Assembly (NCBI GenBank): GCA_036583965.1
Contig: JAZBQD010000034.1
Span: 806,001 to 870,000, forward strand
Source of the DNA: Prunella strophiata
Lineage: Eukaryota; Chordata; Aves; Passeriformes; Prunellidae
DNA length: 64,000 nt
Direction: 5' to 3'
Positions 24,250-35,605 of this stretch are shown one piece after another (the first letter of the stretch is position 1; each line of letters opens with the position of its first letter). The notes under the pieces were generated by a model. The model was not told the origin of the DNA. It searched no databases and saw only the letters and a program-made list of their open reading frames with translations. Both the position numbers and the translations under genes were made by a program.

Positions 24250-24815
24250 TCAGGGGCTCCAGCAGGACAGTGACAATGGAGTGGGCAGAGGGGACCAACC
24301 CTGGCTGCTGCCAGGGGAACAAAGGTGAGTCAGCAGGGACAGGAGGGACATCCCTGTCCTGGGGACACCAGGGAAAAGGGAGGGATTGTCCCACTCTGCT
24401 CTGGGGCAGCTCGGGTGCCACAACAGCAGAGACCCAGAGCTGCTGCAGAGGGGCCAGAGGAGGAGCCGGGGCTGGGGAAGCTCTGGAGGGGCCACCCGAG
24501 GAGGGCTGAGGGCACTGGGCTGGTTCAGCTGCAGCACAGGAGCTGAGGGCAGAGCTCAGGGAAGGAGGGAAGGGCTGCAGGGGGAGCTTTGGGATGGACA
24601 CCAGGGAAAGGTTCTTCCCTCAGAGGGTGCTGGCACTGCCCAGGCTCCCCAGGGAATGGGCACGGCCCCGAGGCTGCCAGAGCTCCAGGAGCCTTTGGAC
24701 AGAGCTCCAGGGATGCACAGGGGGGATTGCTGGGGGGCTGGGCAGGGACAGGGGCTGGATTGATGGTGCTGGTGGGTCCCTTCCAGCTCAGGATATTCCC
24801 TGATTCTCAGCAGTT
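24250..24815 (+). mobile_element. CR1 LINE 3' fragment, about 560 bp
   Basis: Plus-strand CR1 3' region ending GGTCCCTTCCAGCTCAGGAT and a degraded CTGATTCTC tail. The interior 24325-24640 is nearly identical to 32285-32630. The final part, from CAGGCTCCCCAGGGAATGGG onward, matches the CR1 piece at 56 kb inside FBXW11. The GC-rich interior gives overlapping 95-193 codon frames that I do not consider genes. Confidence 0.85.
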
Positions 24816-25025
24816 TTGCCTCCACTGCCCATTTGTGTTGCAGTGGTGCAGCCCTTGCTCTCCCACTGCTGAACCAGAGTCTGGGGCTACAGCCTGGTTT
24901 GGGGGGAGCTCTGTAAATGTGGGGCAATTTGGGAGTGCTAACCTGAACTTCACATCTGCCAGCAATTACATTTGCTCACTGAAGCACAAAAAATTCTACT
25001 TATTTGTATTATGCTATAAATGCAA

Positions 25026-25109
25026 CATGGCCCCAGAGCCACGGGCAGGGCTGAGCCCAGGAGCTGCCCCTGCCCAGGAGGCAGAACTGCTGCCCTGGGC
25101 AGTGCCAGC
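25026..25109 (-). repeat. 84-bp segment repeated inverted at 32615-32698
   Basis: The reverse complement of this segment equals 32615-32698 base for base by eye, from GCTGGCACTGCCCAGGGCAG to CTCTGGGGCCATG. Identity stops on either side. It could be part of a dispersed repeat or the source or product of a rearrangement involving the 32-kb locus. Confidence 0.85.
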
Positions 25110-25265
25110 CCTGAGCAGATGGTGCAGAGGCTGTGGAGTGTCCCTGCCTGGGGCCATTGCAGAGCTGTGAGCACAGCCTGCTGTGCCCTGAGCTCTGGGA
25201 TGGCCCTGCTGGAGCAGGGAGGGGACACCAGGTGATCCAACCTGACCTGTCCTGTGATTCTGGGA
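25110..25265 (+). mobile_element. CR1 3' end, other subfamily
   Basis: Plus-strand sequence with GAGGCTGTGGAGTGTCCCTG and GGGACACCAGGTGATCCAAC, ending CCTGTGATTCTGGGAG. The order and the terminal TGTGATTCT match the end of the CR1 class that carries a gaggttgtggagtctcc motif. Diverged and short. Confidence 0.65.
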
Positions 25266-26084
25266 GTCTGTAAAGCTCAGAAGCCAAGAGAGGCTTCCAG
25301 AGTCAGGATCATTCTGGAGGCTCTCAAGGATGGGTAATTCTGCTGTGGGAATGAAACATGACCTCCTCCTCAGGCAAAGCAGCAGTGCTGGCCAAAAATC
25401 CCAGCCAGTGTGCCACAGCCACAGAGCTGGTGGTTAGGAAGGAGCTTTTAAATGGTTTTGAGAGACATGGAAAATGCCACAATTGGGGAACTGTATATTC
25501 CTTATGCAAATATTTTTCATATGCCCTCCCATGCCTGGAGGCATTTGATTTTAGGTTTGTTTTCTTAGGGAAACAAGGTTTAAGCAACCACAAAGTCTGC
25601 TTGCTCCACCCAACAACCTGTGTCATTCATTGCTACATCTCTATCACATTCATTTCAAACTGGCTGTCCTGCAAAAGTCCGAAAAGGCCAAGGCCTGACA
25701 GAAAGGAGAGATAATTTTTGTGACAGAGGGATGAAGTCACAGCCTTTATTACATCCCACTCACAGACCATTCTGACAAAGCAGAAATTCCAGCTCTTGGA
25801 AACAAATCCCTAAGGACCTGGATTATATAACTGCCACACATTATACAATGCATTGAGGACAGGGGAGGAGAGGCAGACTCAGTGTTTGCCCTCTCCTTCC
25901 CCTTTTGGGAAAGCAGCTCCCAGCAGCAGCCAGAGGGGTTCTGGCAGCCAAAAGGGGCAAGCAGCAGAACAGAACCCCCCAAACCCTGCAGGAGGCAGTG
26001 TTTAAACAATACAACCTGCAGCTGAGGGAGGCATTTCTGCACCCACACAAGGCAGCACCTGTGACCCCATCAATACACCCCTGG
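25266..26084. other. Intergenic sequence, no gene recognised
   Basis: Unique sequence with no coding or RNA signal that I can support. Confidence 0.5.
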
Positions 26085-26876
26085 AGGATGGGGTGACATC
26101 CAGAGGGACCTGGACAAGCTCCAGGGGTGGCCCAAGGGAACCTCAGGAGGTTTAACAACACCAAGTGCTGGGACTGCCCCTGGGCTGGGATGAGCAGCTG
26201 GAGCAGCCCTGGGAGAAGGACCTGGGGGTGCTGGGGGTGGGAGCTGGACCTGCCCCTAACCCAGAACCCCCAGCCCTGGGCTGAGCCCCAGCGTGGGCAG
26301 CAGGGGAGGGGAGATTCTGAACCTGTGCCCTGTGCTCAGGTGAGAGCCCACCTGCAGAGCTGCCCCAGCCCTGGGCCCAGCACAGGGAGGAGCTGGAGCT
26401 GCTGCAGCCAGGCCAGAGGAGGCTCCAGCATGAGCAGAGGGATGGAGCAGCTCTGCTGGCAGGAAAGGCTGGCACAGCTGGCATTGTTCACCTGCACAGG
26501 AGAAGCTTTGGGGTGAGCTCAGTGTGCCCTTGCAGGGCCTGAAGGAGCCCCAGGAAACATGGAGAGAGACAATTGCCAAGGGCTGGAGGGACAGGACACA
26601 GGGAATGGCTCCCACTGCCAGAGGGCAGGGCTGGATGGGATATTGGGCAGGAATTGTTCCCTGGGAGGGTGGGCAGGCCCTGGCACAGGGTGCCCAGAGC
26701 AGCTGTGGCTGCCCCTGGATCCCTGGCAGTGCCCAAGGCCAGGCTGGACACTGGGGCTTGGAGCAGCCTGGGACAGTGGAAGGTGTCCCTGCCATGGCAG
26801 GGGTGAGATGAAATGAGCTCTAAGGTCCCTTCCAACCCCATCTATTCCATCATTTTATGCTGCTATGACTCTATGA
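26085..26876 (+). mobile_element. CR1 LINE 3' fragment, about 790 bp, intact 3' end
   Basis: The longest CR1 copy here. It starts in the upstream part (GAGGGACCTGGACAAGCTCC, CCTCAGGAGGTTTAACAACA, GGGAGAAGGACCTGGGGGTG), runs through the 3' UTR, and ends with TAAGGTCCCTTCCAACCCCA and TGCTATGACTCTATGATCCC, the expected 3' terminus. About 417 bp of its interior (26335-26751) match 50656-51070 with one mismatch that I can find. There is no reverse-transcriptase or endonuclease coding region. Confidence 0.92.
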
Positions 26877-29239
26877 TCCCATGACTATTACACACTCCTG
26901 CAAGACTGGTTTCCTCACAGAAGCTCAGCAGCAAAGAACTCTTTATCACAGAAGCCCCCGAGTCCAGGAATTGTCCTGCCCTGGTACCAGAGGGAGGGTG
27001 AAGGAATTACCCTCACTGCCCTCCCCTCCTTGCAGCAGACAGGGCAGGACTGAACCCTCAGTGTGATCCTGGAGCTGGTGTGTGACAATACAGGGAATTA
27101 GAAGCACATGTGCTGAGGGAGCAGTGTAATGTCATTGGCATGTTCCAGACATGAGCAAACCAAGACATGGACTGCAAGATTAAATTACAAAGGTGTCAAA
27201 TTCGTGGCAGGGATAAAGGCAACAAGGCAGAAATTGTTGGCAAGATGGAGAAAAGAAACATTACATCAGAAAATATTTTTTTAAAAAAGCAGGTAGCACA
27301 GATTTCTAAAACCAGCAGGCTTTGAGGGGGAAGCTGAGAGTGGCTGAAACACCTGAAGTGCAGACAGGGCACTGCACTTTTATTGGATGTAAACATGACA
27401 GCAAAAAGAAAACTAAGGCAGGCCTTGGATCTGCTTATTTCACAAGCAGAAGCCCAGAGAATGTTCTGGGCTTCTTTCTTGAAGACAATCCAGACACAGC
27501 AATGGAGACTTTGGTGAGCATCCACCAGGGTGGGCACAGGAAATGGCTGTGATGCCACCCTGGCACCAGGAAATAGAAAACCAAGACAGGGAAGCAGTGT
27601 CTGAGAGGAGAATGGAGGAGGAAAGGAAGGTGTGTGCACTTCTATAAAACAGAGCCTCAATTAGGTCCACCCAGGCAGATGCTCTTACACACAAATATGC
27701 TAAATCTGCATCAAATACTAATTTGCTATCACTAAGTAGGAGACAACAGCTTTACAAGCCCCACTGGGCACAGAGAACAGGAAGTTCTGGGGTTACACAG
27801 CTCCAGCAGATGCAATCACACCCTGGCTGCACCAGCCCCGAGCAGGCTCCTGGCCCCTGCCAGCACTGAGTGAAGGAAGGGAAGGTTCCCACAGGGCAGG
27901 CTGGGCCTGGGGCAGGGCTGGACAGGTCCCCACACACTCCTGGGGATGTCCCTGGGCTGCTCCCTCCTGGCACTGCTCTGCTTGGGAAGAAAACATGCAT
28001 TTTCAAAGTAGCTGGTGCCCTACACTTTGACATTCAGACTCTTTTCTTTGTTTCCTCTCTAGTTTGAGGCAGCTCTCCCAGACTCACAGAAAGCCTCATT
28101 GGAACAGAGGAAGGCTTGTGGTTTGGCATGAGATGCTGTCTGATGATACAAGACTGCTACTGTCCCCAAAACTCACAGTTGCTTAATTATCTTCTATCAT
28201 TTGCCAATGTTTTGTCTTTGAGCTTTTGTTTTGCTGAAGCTACTGTCCCTCTAAGAGACCACTGGTTTTCCTTCAGAACACTCAGCAGAATGGCCTGATG
28301 CCCATAGAGAGGCAAAGGTATTTTATCAGCTGCAGGGCTGGGCTCTTTCCCTCCTGCCCCCTCTCCATCTGACCTTTCCTTTTAGCTCCCAGGAAAGGTC
28401 AGAGCCTTGCCTGCTCTCCCAGAACCCACCTGGAAGAAGGAAGCGGCAAAGGGATCCAACCCAGGCAGGGTTTTCCCCCAGGCAGGAGCAGGGTGTGATG
28501 ACTGATGTGTTTCATCATCATTCAAATCCAGCTCCAAGAGATTCATGATGGAACTGTGAGAACTGGGATAGTGGAAGGAATGAGTATCACAGAATATCCA
28601 ATAGTCAGAGGAGTTTTGGACTGGTTACTCAGAGTGATAAGGACCAGGAGCTTCACTAGAAGACAAATTCATCCCAGTTGTGCAATGTTTCTGCTTCTGT
28701 GAACCAGGAGCAATTTGCAGTGGGCAGTACCTGAAACACGAACGCAGCTGCTTCAGCCTGGTGTAACATGAGACAGAGCTTTGAATTTTTATGAACACAG
28801 AGAAACAGCTGCAGAAGTTAAAACTCACAGTAATCCCCCTCAGAGAAGTCTTTGGCCCAAAAAGGAGTTTATAAACTCACAGGCTTTGTGCATCATTTCT
28901 TCTACATGCTGTCTGGGTCTGCTGCTTCCCAGCACACGCAGCAGCACATCCAAGCACTTGAGGAAGGGCACATTTGACAAAGGGATACAACCTGCAAGGC
29001 TTCAGTCATTCCCTGACACAGCAGGTGGCTCTTTAAAGCACCTGCAGGTTATTTGTCACAGAGATAACCCAGGAGGTCCCACTTGACAAATGAGGGGAGT
29101 GTCAAGCATGGAATCACATCAGAAGGAAAAGCAGCCCCCATCCATGACAGCACTTCAGTGCAGAGCAGGTCCAGGCTGCCAGGGAGCCCCTGGGCACCTG
29201 CCCTGAGCTGTGAGGGGCTCAGGATGGTGCTCACCAGCC

Positions 29240-29283
29240 AGGTGCCCTCCTGGTGCCCTCCTGGTGCCCTCCTGGTGCCCTGG
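29240..29283. repeat. 11-bp tandem repeat, about four copies
   Basis: Unit GGTGCCCTCCT repeated about four times, with the last copy ending in GGTGCCCTGG. Confidence 0.9.
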
Positions 29284-32149
29284 TATCAGCTGCTGCCAGC
29301 AAAGCAGTCACTCCTTGGCTCAGTGAAAAAGCACAATTTCTAAATGAAAAAGCACATTTTCTCAATTGGAGGCTGGGCTTCTAAGAGCAGAAAATGTGTG
29401 TGATTCCTTTGGGACAGGAAAGGCAGGGAGCCTGGCTGGGAGCCTGCAGTTTGCTGTCAGAGCCTCCTTGATGAAAGCTGTTATCAGGATTTCAGGGTCC
29501 AGCAATTCTGAATTAGTGTGAGCAACACTTTGTGATTTGAATAAAACCCGTGGGCTCAGGGGTCTGTGCTGGTGAGGGACCACAGCCTGAGAGATGCAGC
29601 TGGCTCCAGCTCTAACTGCTCCTCCTGCTCCTCCACATAACATGAGAGCTCCTACATACTTCCAGAGAAGCTACAGAGAACTTTGTGTGTCTGGTCTTTT
29701 TGCACCTAAGAGAAATTTATCACTGCCCTTTCCAGTCATTATCAAACTCTGGATTTAGACCTCAAGAGTGGCATGGTCATTTCTACTGTTCAGCATATTT
29801 GGGGCTCCTCTCAGCTTTGCCAAAGCCAATACCTTGCAGTGGTTGCTCTGTTCTGGCCTCTCCCCCCACTGTGCTGGTCACTGGGTCTTTTACCAAGCAC
29901 TTGCTTCAAGCAATTGGATTTTAGGTGTTGGGAAAAAATCAAAAGAGCAGCTCCAGAGGGCACATTTGCTAGGTCAGAGCTCTGAGGAGTGTTACAGAGA
30001 CCTCCTGACACTGAAACAGTTTCAGGCAGTTGGGAACAGGCTTAATTTGGATAATTGAGTCTGACATGGCTGTGAGTGAGCAGGGCTGAAATCCACTTTA
30101 GAGTCCCTAGAACAAGAAGATAAGTCAAATCTACCACTTGAAAATTATTTCTTTCATATCTTTCATTGGCAATACCATGAACTCCTAGTTAATGGTGCAG
30201 CAGCTGCAAAATGTCCAGGTCACAGCTGCAATTTGGGGAAACAGGCAGGAGTTTAATTTGTTACCAAACAAGCTGAGGCTCTGAGCTGTTGTTCCCTTTG
30301 GCAGCGTGTTCCACATCAGACATTCCCTCAGAGCATCCAGCAGGGACTGTTGCTCCTGGAGCTGGCTCTGAGGCAAGGGGAGCTCTGCTACATGGCAATT
30401 CAGCACATGGAATTAGACAAATTGCCTTTAATTAACAGATTGCCGTTAATTAAGCCCCAGCAGGACATGAAGGAGCATTTTTCGGGGCACCCAAAAGGAG
30501 CTGGGTGTCACACTCCTATGGAAAAACCAAAGTATTTAGTAGTGAACTCCTCCCTGGCACTGTGGAGGAGCAGAACAGACCCACAGCACCCAAAGTGAGA
30601 CATCCTGAGCTTCTGAGCATGAAGTTGTTCAGATGCCTGACACAGATGGCTCTGACAAGAGCATCTCCTGCTCACAGGACTCCTCTGCTACACAAGGTGA
30701 CCCCTGAGAGTCACTCTGAGGTAAAGACTTACCCACCAGGGATTCAGGACTTTCTGCTCCATCAGACACCCCAAGCAGCCCCTTGTTCATTATTCATCCC
30801 ATTGCCAGAGACACCATTCAGCCAGATAGAATATAAATCTATGAAAAGGACATAAAATGAATTCCCATGGTGAAGGCTGAGCAGAACACACCCCTCTGTG
30901 CTGCAGCCCTCATGACAAAGTCAGGTAACAGGAGCACGAGTTAGGAATATTTTTTCATGTGGTTTCAACCCAAAGACCCCAAACCCACACAGATCAGCAA
31001 TTTAATTGGTGAGAATGTGGTGTCATAATTGCAGCCTCATTTGCAATTATAACACACTTTGATCTTAAAACTCAAAAAACTCCAGTTTATCCCATCCCAA
31101 AAGACTCTGTGTAAGATGCAAAATCTTTTTCTTCTGTTTTTCTTTGGCAGGCAAATTAAGAATTTCATTATAATTCATCTGTCCTTACAACTCTGAAGTT
31201 GCATGGTTTCATTACCTCACAGATCTCCTAAATTCCTGTAGCCCACAAACAGCTCCATCATCTCTCTGTTTAATTACAAATTACCTTCACTTACACCAAA
31301 ACTCTCTCATGGATTGGATGCAGACTGTCTGACAGAACTGTTTGATTACTTTTTTGTGCCCTCTTTTTGAGGCTCTCCATCTCTTCCAGAGCCCTGAGTG
31401 AAACAAGATTCAATTCCTTTCCCTTCCATGCTTTTGCTCCCAGAACAGCTCCTGATTTGGTGTAAAAAGAAGGATGCACTCTGATCCATCACTGACTGCA
31501 GTGCAGGCAGCCCTGGGCCTGGGGTGCACCTTTCTGAAGAAGACAATGCACAGGCTGAAGTGGCAGGATTTGTTAGAAATATTATTTCTTAACAACAATG
31601 GACAGCTCCTCTGACCAAGGAGGCTCTCACTCTCCTGCAAGGCCTGAAACCAGAAAAGCAGACTTCAAAATCCCTCCCACATTCCGCCTGAGCTGCTGGA
31701 CACATGAGAGGTACAAAGGAAATAAAAGGAGCTGCTTCTGGCTTAGCAGAGTGATGCTCAAGGTTTTCTTGTCTGTTACTCCATGAATAATTAACTGGCT
31801 TAGTTCACTTTTCCTTCTAGGTAAGGAGAGATGAGAGCTCTGTAGGCCTCCCTGCTGGCACTGAACCTTGGCAGAGGATGGCAGAGGGAAAATTTGATCC
31901 TGCTCAGAGAATGCTCTGCCCGTGGTGTTTGGTTCCTCACCCTGCAGGAAGCAGATGTGCCAAATGTCCCCTCTGTGCTGGAGAAATGGCACAGAGCATG
32001 GGGACAGCAAGCCTGACAGGAGGCATGGCAGCCTTATCACCTCATGAGCTGTGCCTGCATTGAAGTCAACCTCTGCCAGCCCTTATATGTACTCAGGTCA
32101 GGAACTAACAAGGTAAAATCCCATGTTCCTTAAATACTAAATGTACCTA

Positions 32150-32215
32150 TTATAAACATATATATATATATTACATTATAAATATTATAAATATATATAC
32201 AAATGCTAAATATAC
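32150..32215. repeat. AT-rich simple repeat
   Basis: TATATATATATA core followed by ATTATAAATATTATAAATAT repeats. Confidence 0.9.
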
Positions 32216-32284
32216 ATACTTAATACCAAACAGTTTCAATGTTCTGTGTTAGTTATACACTAAGTTAGTTATAGTGGCACAAAT

Positions 32285-32740
32285 GTGAGTCAGCAGGGAC
32301 AGGAGGGACATCCCTGTCCTGGGGACACCAGGGAAAAGGGAGGGATTGTCCCACTCTGCTCTGGGGCAGCCTCACCTCCAGTGCTGGGGCAGCTCGGGTG
32401 CCACATGGGACAGCAGAGACCCAGAGCTCTGCAGAGGGGCCAGAGGAGGAGCCGGGGCTGGGGAAGCTCTGGAGGGGCCACCCGAGGAGGGCTGAGGGCA
32501 CTGGGCTGCTTCAGCTGCAGCACAGGAGCTGAGGGCAGAGCTCAGGGAAGGAGGGAAGGGCTGCAGGGGGAGCTTTGGGATGGACACCAGGGAAAGGTTC
32601 TTCCCTCAGAGGGTGCTGGCACTGCCCAGGGCAGCAGTTCTGCCTCCTGGGCAGGGGCAGCTCCTGGGCTCAGCCCTGCCCGTGGCTCTGGGGCCATGGC
32701 TGGGCCTGGGGCAGAGCCTGGGGCTGCTCTGACCTCCTGA
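32285..32740 (+). mobile_element. CR1 fragment joined to an inverted 84-bp segment
   Basis: 32285-32630 follows the CR1 copy at 24325-24640 almost exactly. Differences: 22 bp present here and absent at 24 kb (between two GGGGCAGC repeats), a TGGG difference, a 3-bp indel and a G/C change. At CTGGCACTGCCCAGG the two copies part. The 24-kb copy continues as CR1, whereas this one continues with the reverse complement of 25026-25109 (32615-32698). The 10-bp minisatellite starts 43 bp later, at 32741. Confidence 0.85.
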
Positions 32741-35472
32741 GCACAGGGACACACAGGGACAGACAGGGACAGACAGGGACAGACAGGGACAGACAGGGAC
32801 AGACAGGGACAGACAGGGACACCCAGGGACACTCAGGGACACACAGGGACACCCAGGGACACTCAGGGACACACAGGGACACTCAGGGACACACAGGGAC
32901 AGACAGGGACAGACAGGGACAGACAGGGACAGACAGGGACAGACAGGGACAGACAGGGACAGACAGGGACAGACAGGGACAGACAGGGACACCCAGGGAC
33001 ACTCAGGGACACACAGGGACACTCAGGGACACACAGGGACACTCAGGGACACACAGGGACACCCAGGGACACTCAGGGACACACAGGGACACCCAGGGAC
33101 ACTCAGGGACACACAGGGACACCCAGGGACACTCAGGGACACACAGGGACACTCAGGGACACACAGGGACACCCAGGGACACTCAGGGACAGACAGGGAC
33201 ACTCAGGGACACACAGGGACAGACAGGGACAGACAGGGACAGACAGGGACAGACAGGGACAGACAGGGACAGACAGGTACAGACAGGGACAGACAGGGAC
33301 AGACAGGTACAGACAGGGACAGACAGGTACAGACAGGGACAGACAGGGACAGACAGGGACAGACAGGGACACCCAGGGACACTCAGGGACACACAGGGAC
33401 ACTCAGGGACACACAGGGACACCCAGGGACACTCAGGGACACACAGGGACACCCAGGGACACTCAGGGACACACAGGGACACTCAGGGACACACAGGGAC
33501 ACCCAGGGACACTCAGGGACACACAGGGACACTCAGGGACACACAGGGACACCCAGGGACAGACAGGGACAGCACAGGGACACCCAGGGACACTCAGAGA
33601 CACCCAGGGACACCCAGGGACACCCAGGGACACTCAGGGACAGACAGGGACACCCAGGGACACTCAGGGACACACAGGGACACTCAGGGACACACAGGGA
33701 CACTCAGGGACACACAGGGACACCCAGGGACACCCAGGGACAGACAGGGACACTCAGGGACACACAGGGCCACACAGGGACACTCAGGGACACACAGGGA
33801 CACCCAGGGATACTCAGGGACAGACAGGGATTCCCAGGGACACACAGGGACACACAGGGACACTCAGGGACACTCAGAGACACACAGGGACACACAGGGA
33901 CACTCAGGGACACACAGGGACACCCAGGGACACTCAGGGACACACAGGGACACCCAGGGACACTCAGGGACACACAGGGACACTCAGGGACACACAGGGA
34001 CACTCAGGGACACACAGGGCCACTCAGGGACACACAGGGACACTCAGGGACACACAGGGACACTCAGGGACACACAGGGACACTCAGGGACACACAGGGA
34101 CACTTAGGGACACACAGGGACACTCAGGGACACACAGGGTCACTCAGGGACATACAGGGCCACACAGGGACATGCAGGAACACAGAGGGACACTTAGGGA
34201 CAGCCAGGGCCACACAGGGACACTCAGGGACACACAGGGACACCCAGGGACACTCAGGGACACACAGGGACACCCAGGGACACTCAGGGACACACAGGGA
34301 CACCCAGGGACACTCAGGGACACACAGGGACACCCAGGGACACTCAGGGACACACAGGGACACTCAGGGACACACAGGGACACTCAGGGACACACAGGGA
34401 CACTCAGGGACACACAGGGACACTCAGGGACACACAGGGACACTCAGGGACACACAGGGACACTCAGGGACACACAGGGACACTCAGGGACACACAGGGA
34501 CACCCAGGGACACTCAGGAACACACAGGGACACCCAGGGACACTCAGGGACACACAGGGACACCCAGGGACACTCAGGGACACACAGGGACACCCAGGGA
34601 CACTCAGGGACACACAGGGACACCCAGGGACACTCAGGGACACACAGGGACACTCAGGGACACACAGGGACACTCAGGGACACACAGGGACACCCAGGGA
34701 CACACAGGGACACTCAGGGACACACAGGGACACTCAGGGACACACAGGGACACTCAGGGACACACAGGGACACTCAGGGACACACAGGGACAGTCAGGGA
34801 CAGTCAGGGACACACAGGGACACTCAGGGACACACAGGGACACCCAGGGACACTCAGGGACACACAGGGACACCCAGGGACACTCAGGGACACACAGGGA
34901 CACTCAGGGACACACAGGGACAGACAGGGACACCCAGGGACACTCAGGGACACACAGGGACACTCAGGGACACACAGGGACACCCAGGGACACACAGGGA
35001 CAGACAGGGACAGACAGGGACAGACAGGGACAGACAGGACAGACAGGGACAGACAGGGACAGACAGGGACAGACAGGACAGACAGGGACAGACAGGGACA
35101 GACAGGGACAGACAGGGACACACAGGGACAGACAGGGACAGAACAGGGACACCCAGGGACACTCAGAAACACCCAGAGATACCCAGGGACACCCAGGGAC
35201 ACTCAGGGACAGACAGGGACACCCAGGGACACTCAGGGGCACTCAGGGACACCCAGGGACACTCAGAGACACACAGGGACACCCAGGGACACACAGGGAC
35301 ACTCAGGGACATCCAGGGACAGAGAGACAGGGACATACAGGGACAGACAGGGACAGACAGGGACACCCAGGGACAGACAGGGACACCCAGGGACACACAG
35401 GGACACCCAGGGACACACAGGGACACCCAGGGACACTCAGGGTCACCCAGGGACAGACAGGGACATCCAGGG
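32741..35472. repeat. 10-bp minisatellite, about 270 copies, 2.7 kb
   Basis: Tandem array of decamers with shared core CAGGGAC and a variable first part: ACACAGGGAC, ACTCAGGGAC, ACCCAGGGAC, AGACAGGGAC. Blocks of AGACAGGGAC (32757-32820, 32897-32990, 33217-33370, 35000-35140) alternate with blocks made of ACCC-ACTC-ACAC 30-mers or ACTC-ACAC 20-mers. Occasional 9- or 11-bp units shift the phase (near 33570, 35037, 35076, 35140, 35325). Three decamers 30 bp long make ten codons with no stop, which explains 434-510 codon frames; they are not genes. Confidence 0.98.
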
Positions 35473-35605
35473 CTGAGGCCCCTCTCCCTGGGGCTCCTCT
35501 CCAGGCTGAGCAGCCCCAGCTCCCTCAGCCTCTCCTGGGCACGGAGCTGCTCCAGGCCCTTGCTCAGCTCCAGGAGCTCCTGTCCCTGCTGTGCTGAGGA
35601 GCCCA
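35473..35605 (-). mobile_element. CR1 internal fragment closing the minisatellite
   Basis: On the minus strand this reads GGAGAGGCTGAGGGAGCTGG, GGCTGCTCAGCCTGGAGAGG, the same internal CR1 region seen at 11.3 and 16.0 kb but in the opposite orientation. It lacks a 3' tail and abuts the decamer array directly. Confidence 0.8.

Larger units (their letters stand above)
26877..32284. other. Intergenic sequence, no gene recognised
   Basis: About 5.4 kb of unique sequence without a recognised coding region. Contains a short 11-bp tandem repeat at 29240-29283 and an AT dinucleotide-rich stretch at 32150-32215. The longest frames (154 codons at 27196-27660 minus, 137 at 31627-32040 minus) have no recognisable motifs. 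Confidence 0.5.

Noticed and set aside
32741..35472. CRISPR-like regular repeat
   Set aside because: Units are directly tandem without unique spacers, and the sequence is a bird genome.
32575..35476. Open frames of 510 and 434 codons rich in Arg-Asp-Thr-Gln-Gly-His
   Set aside because: Translation of the decamer minisatellite; no start context, splice structure or non-repeat domain, and Cys-Val-Pro type frames are open on the other strand too.
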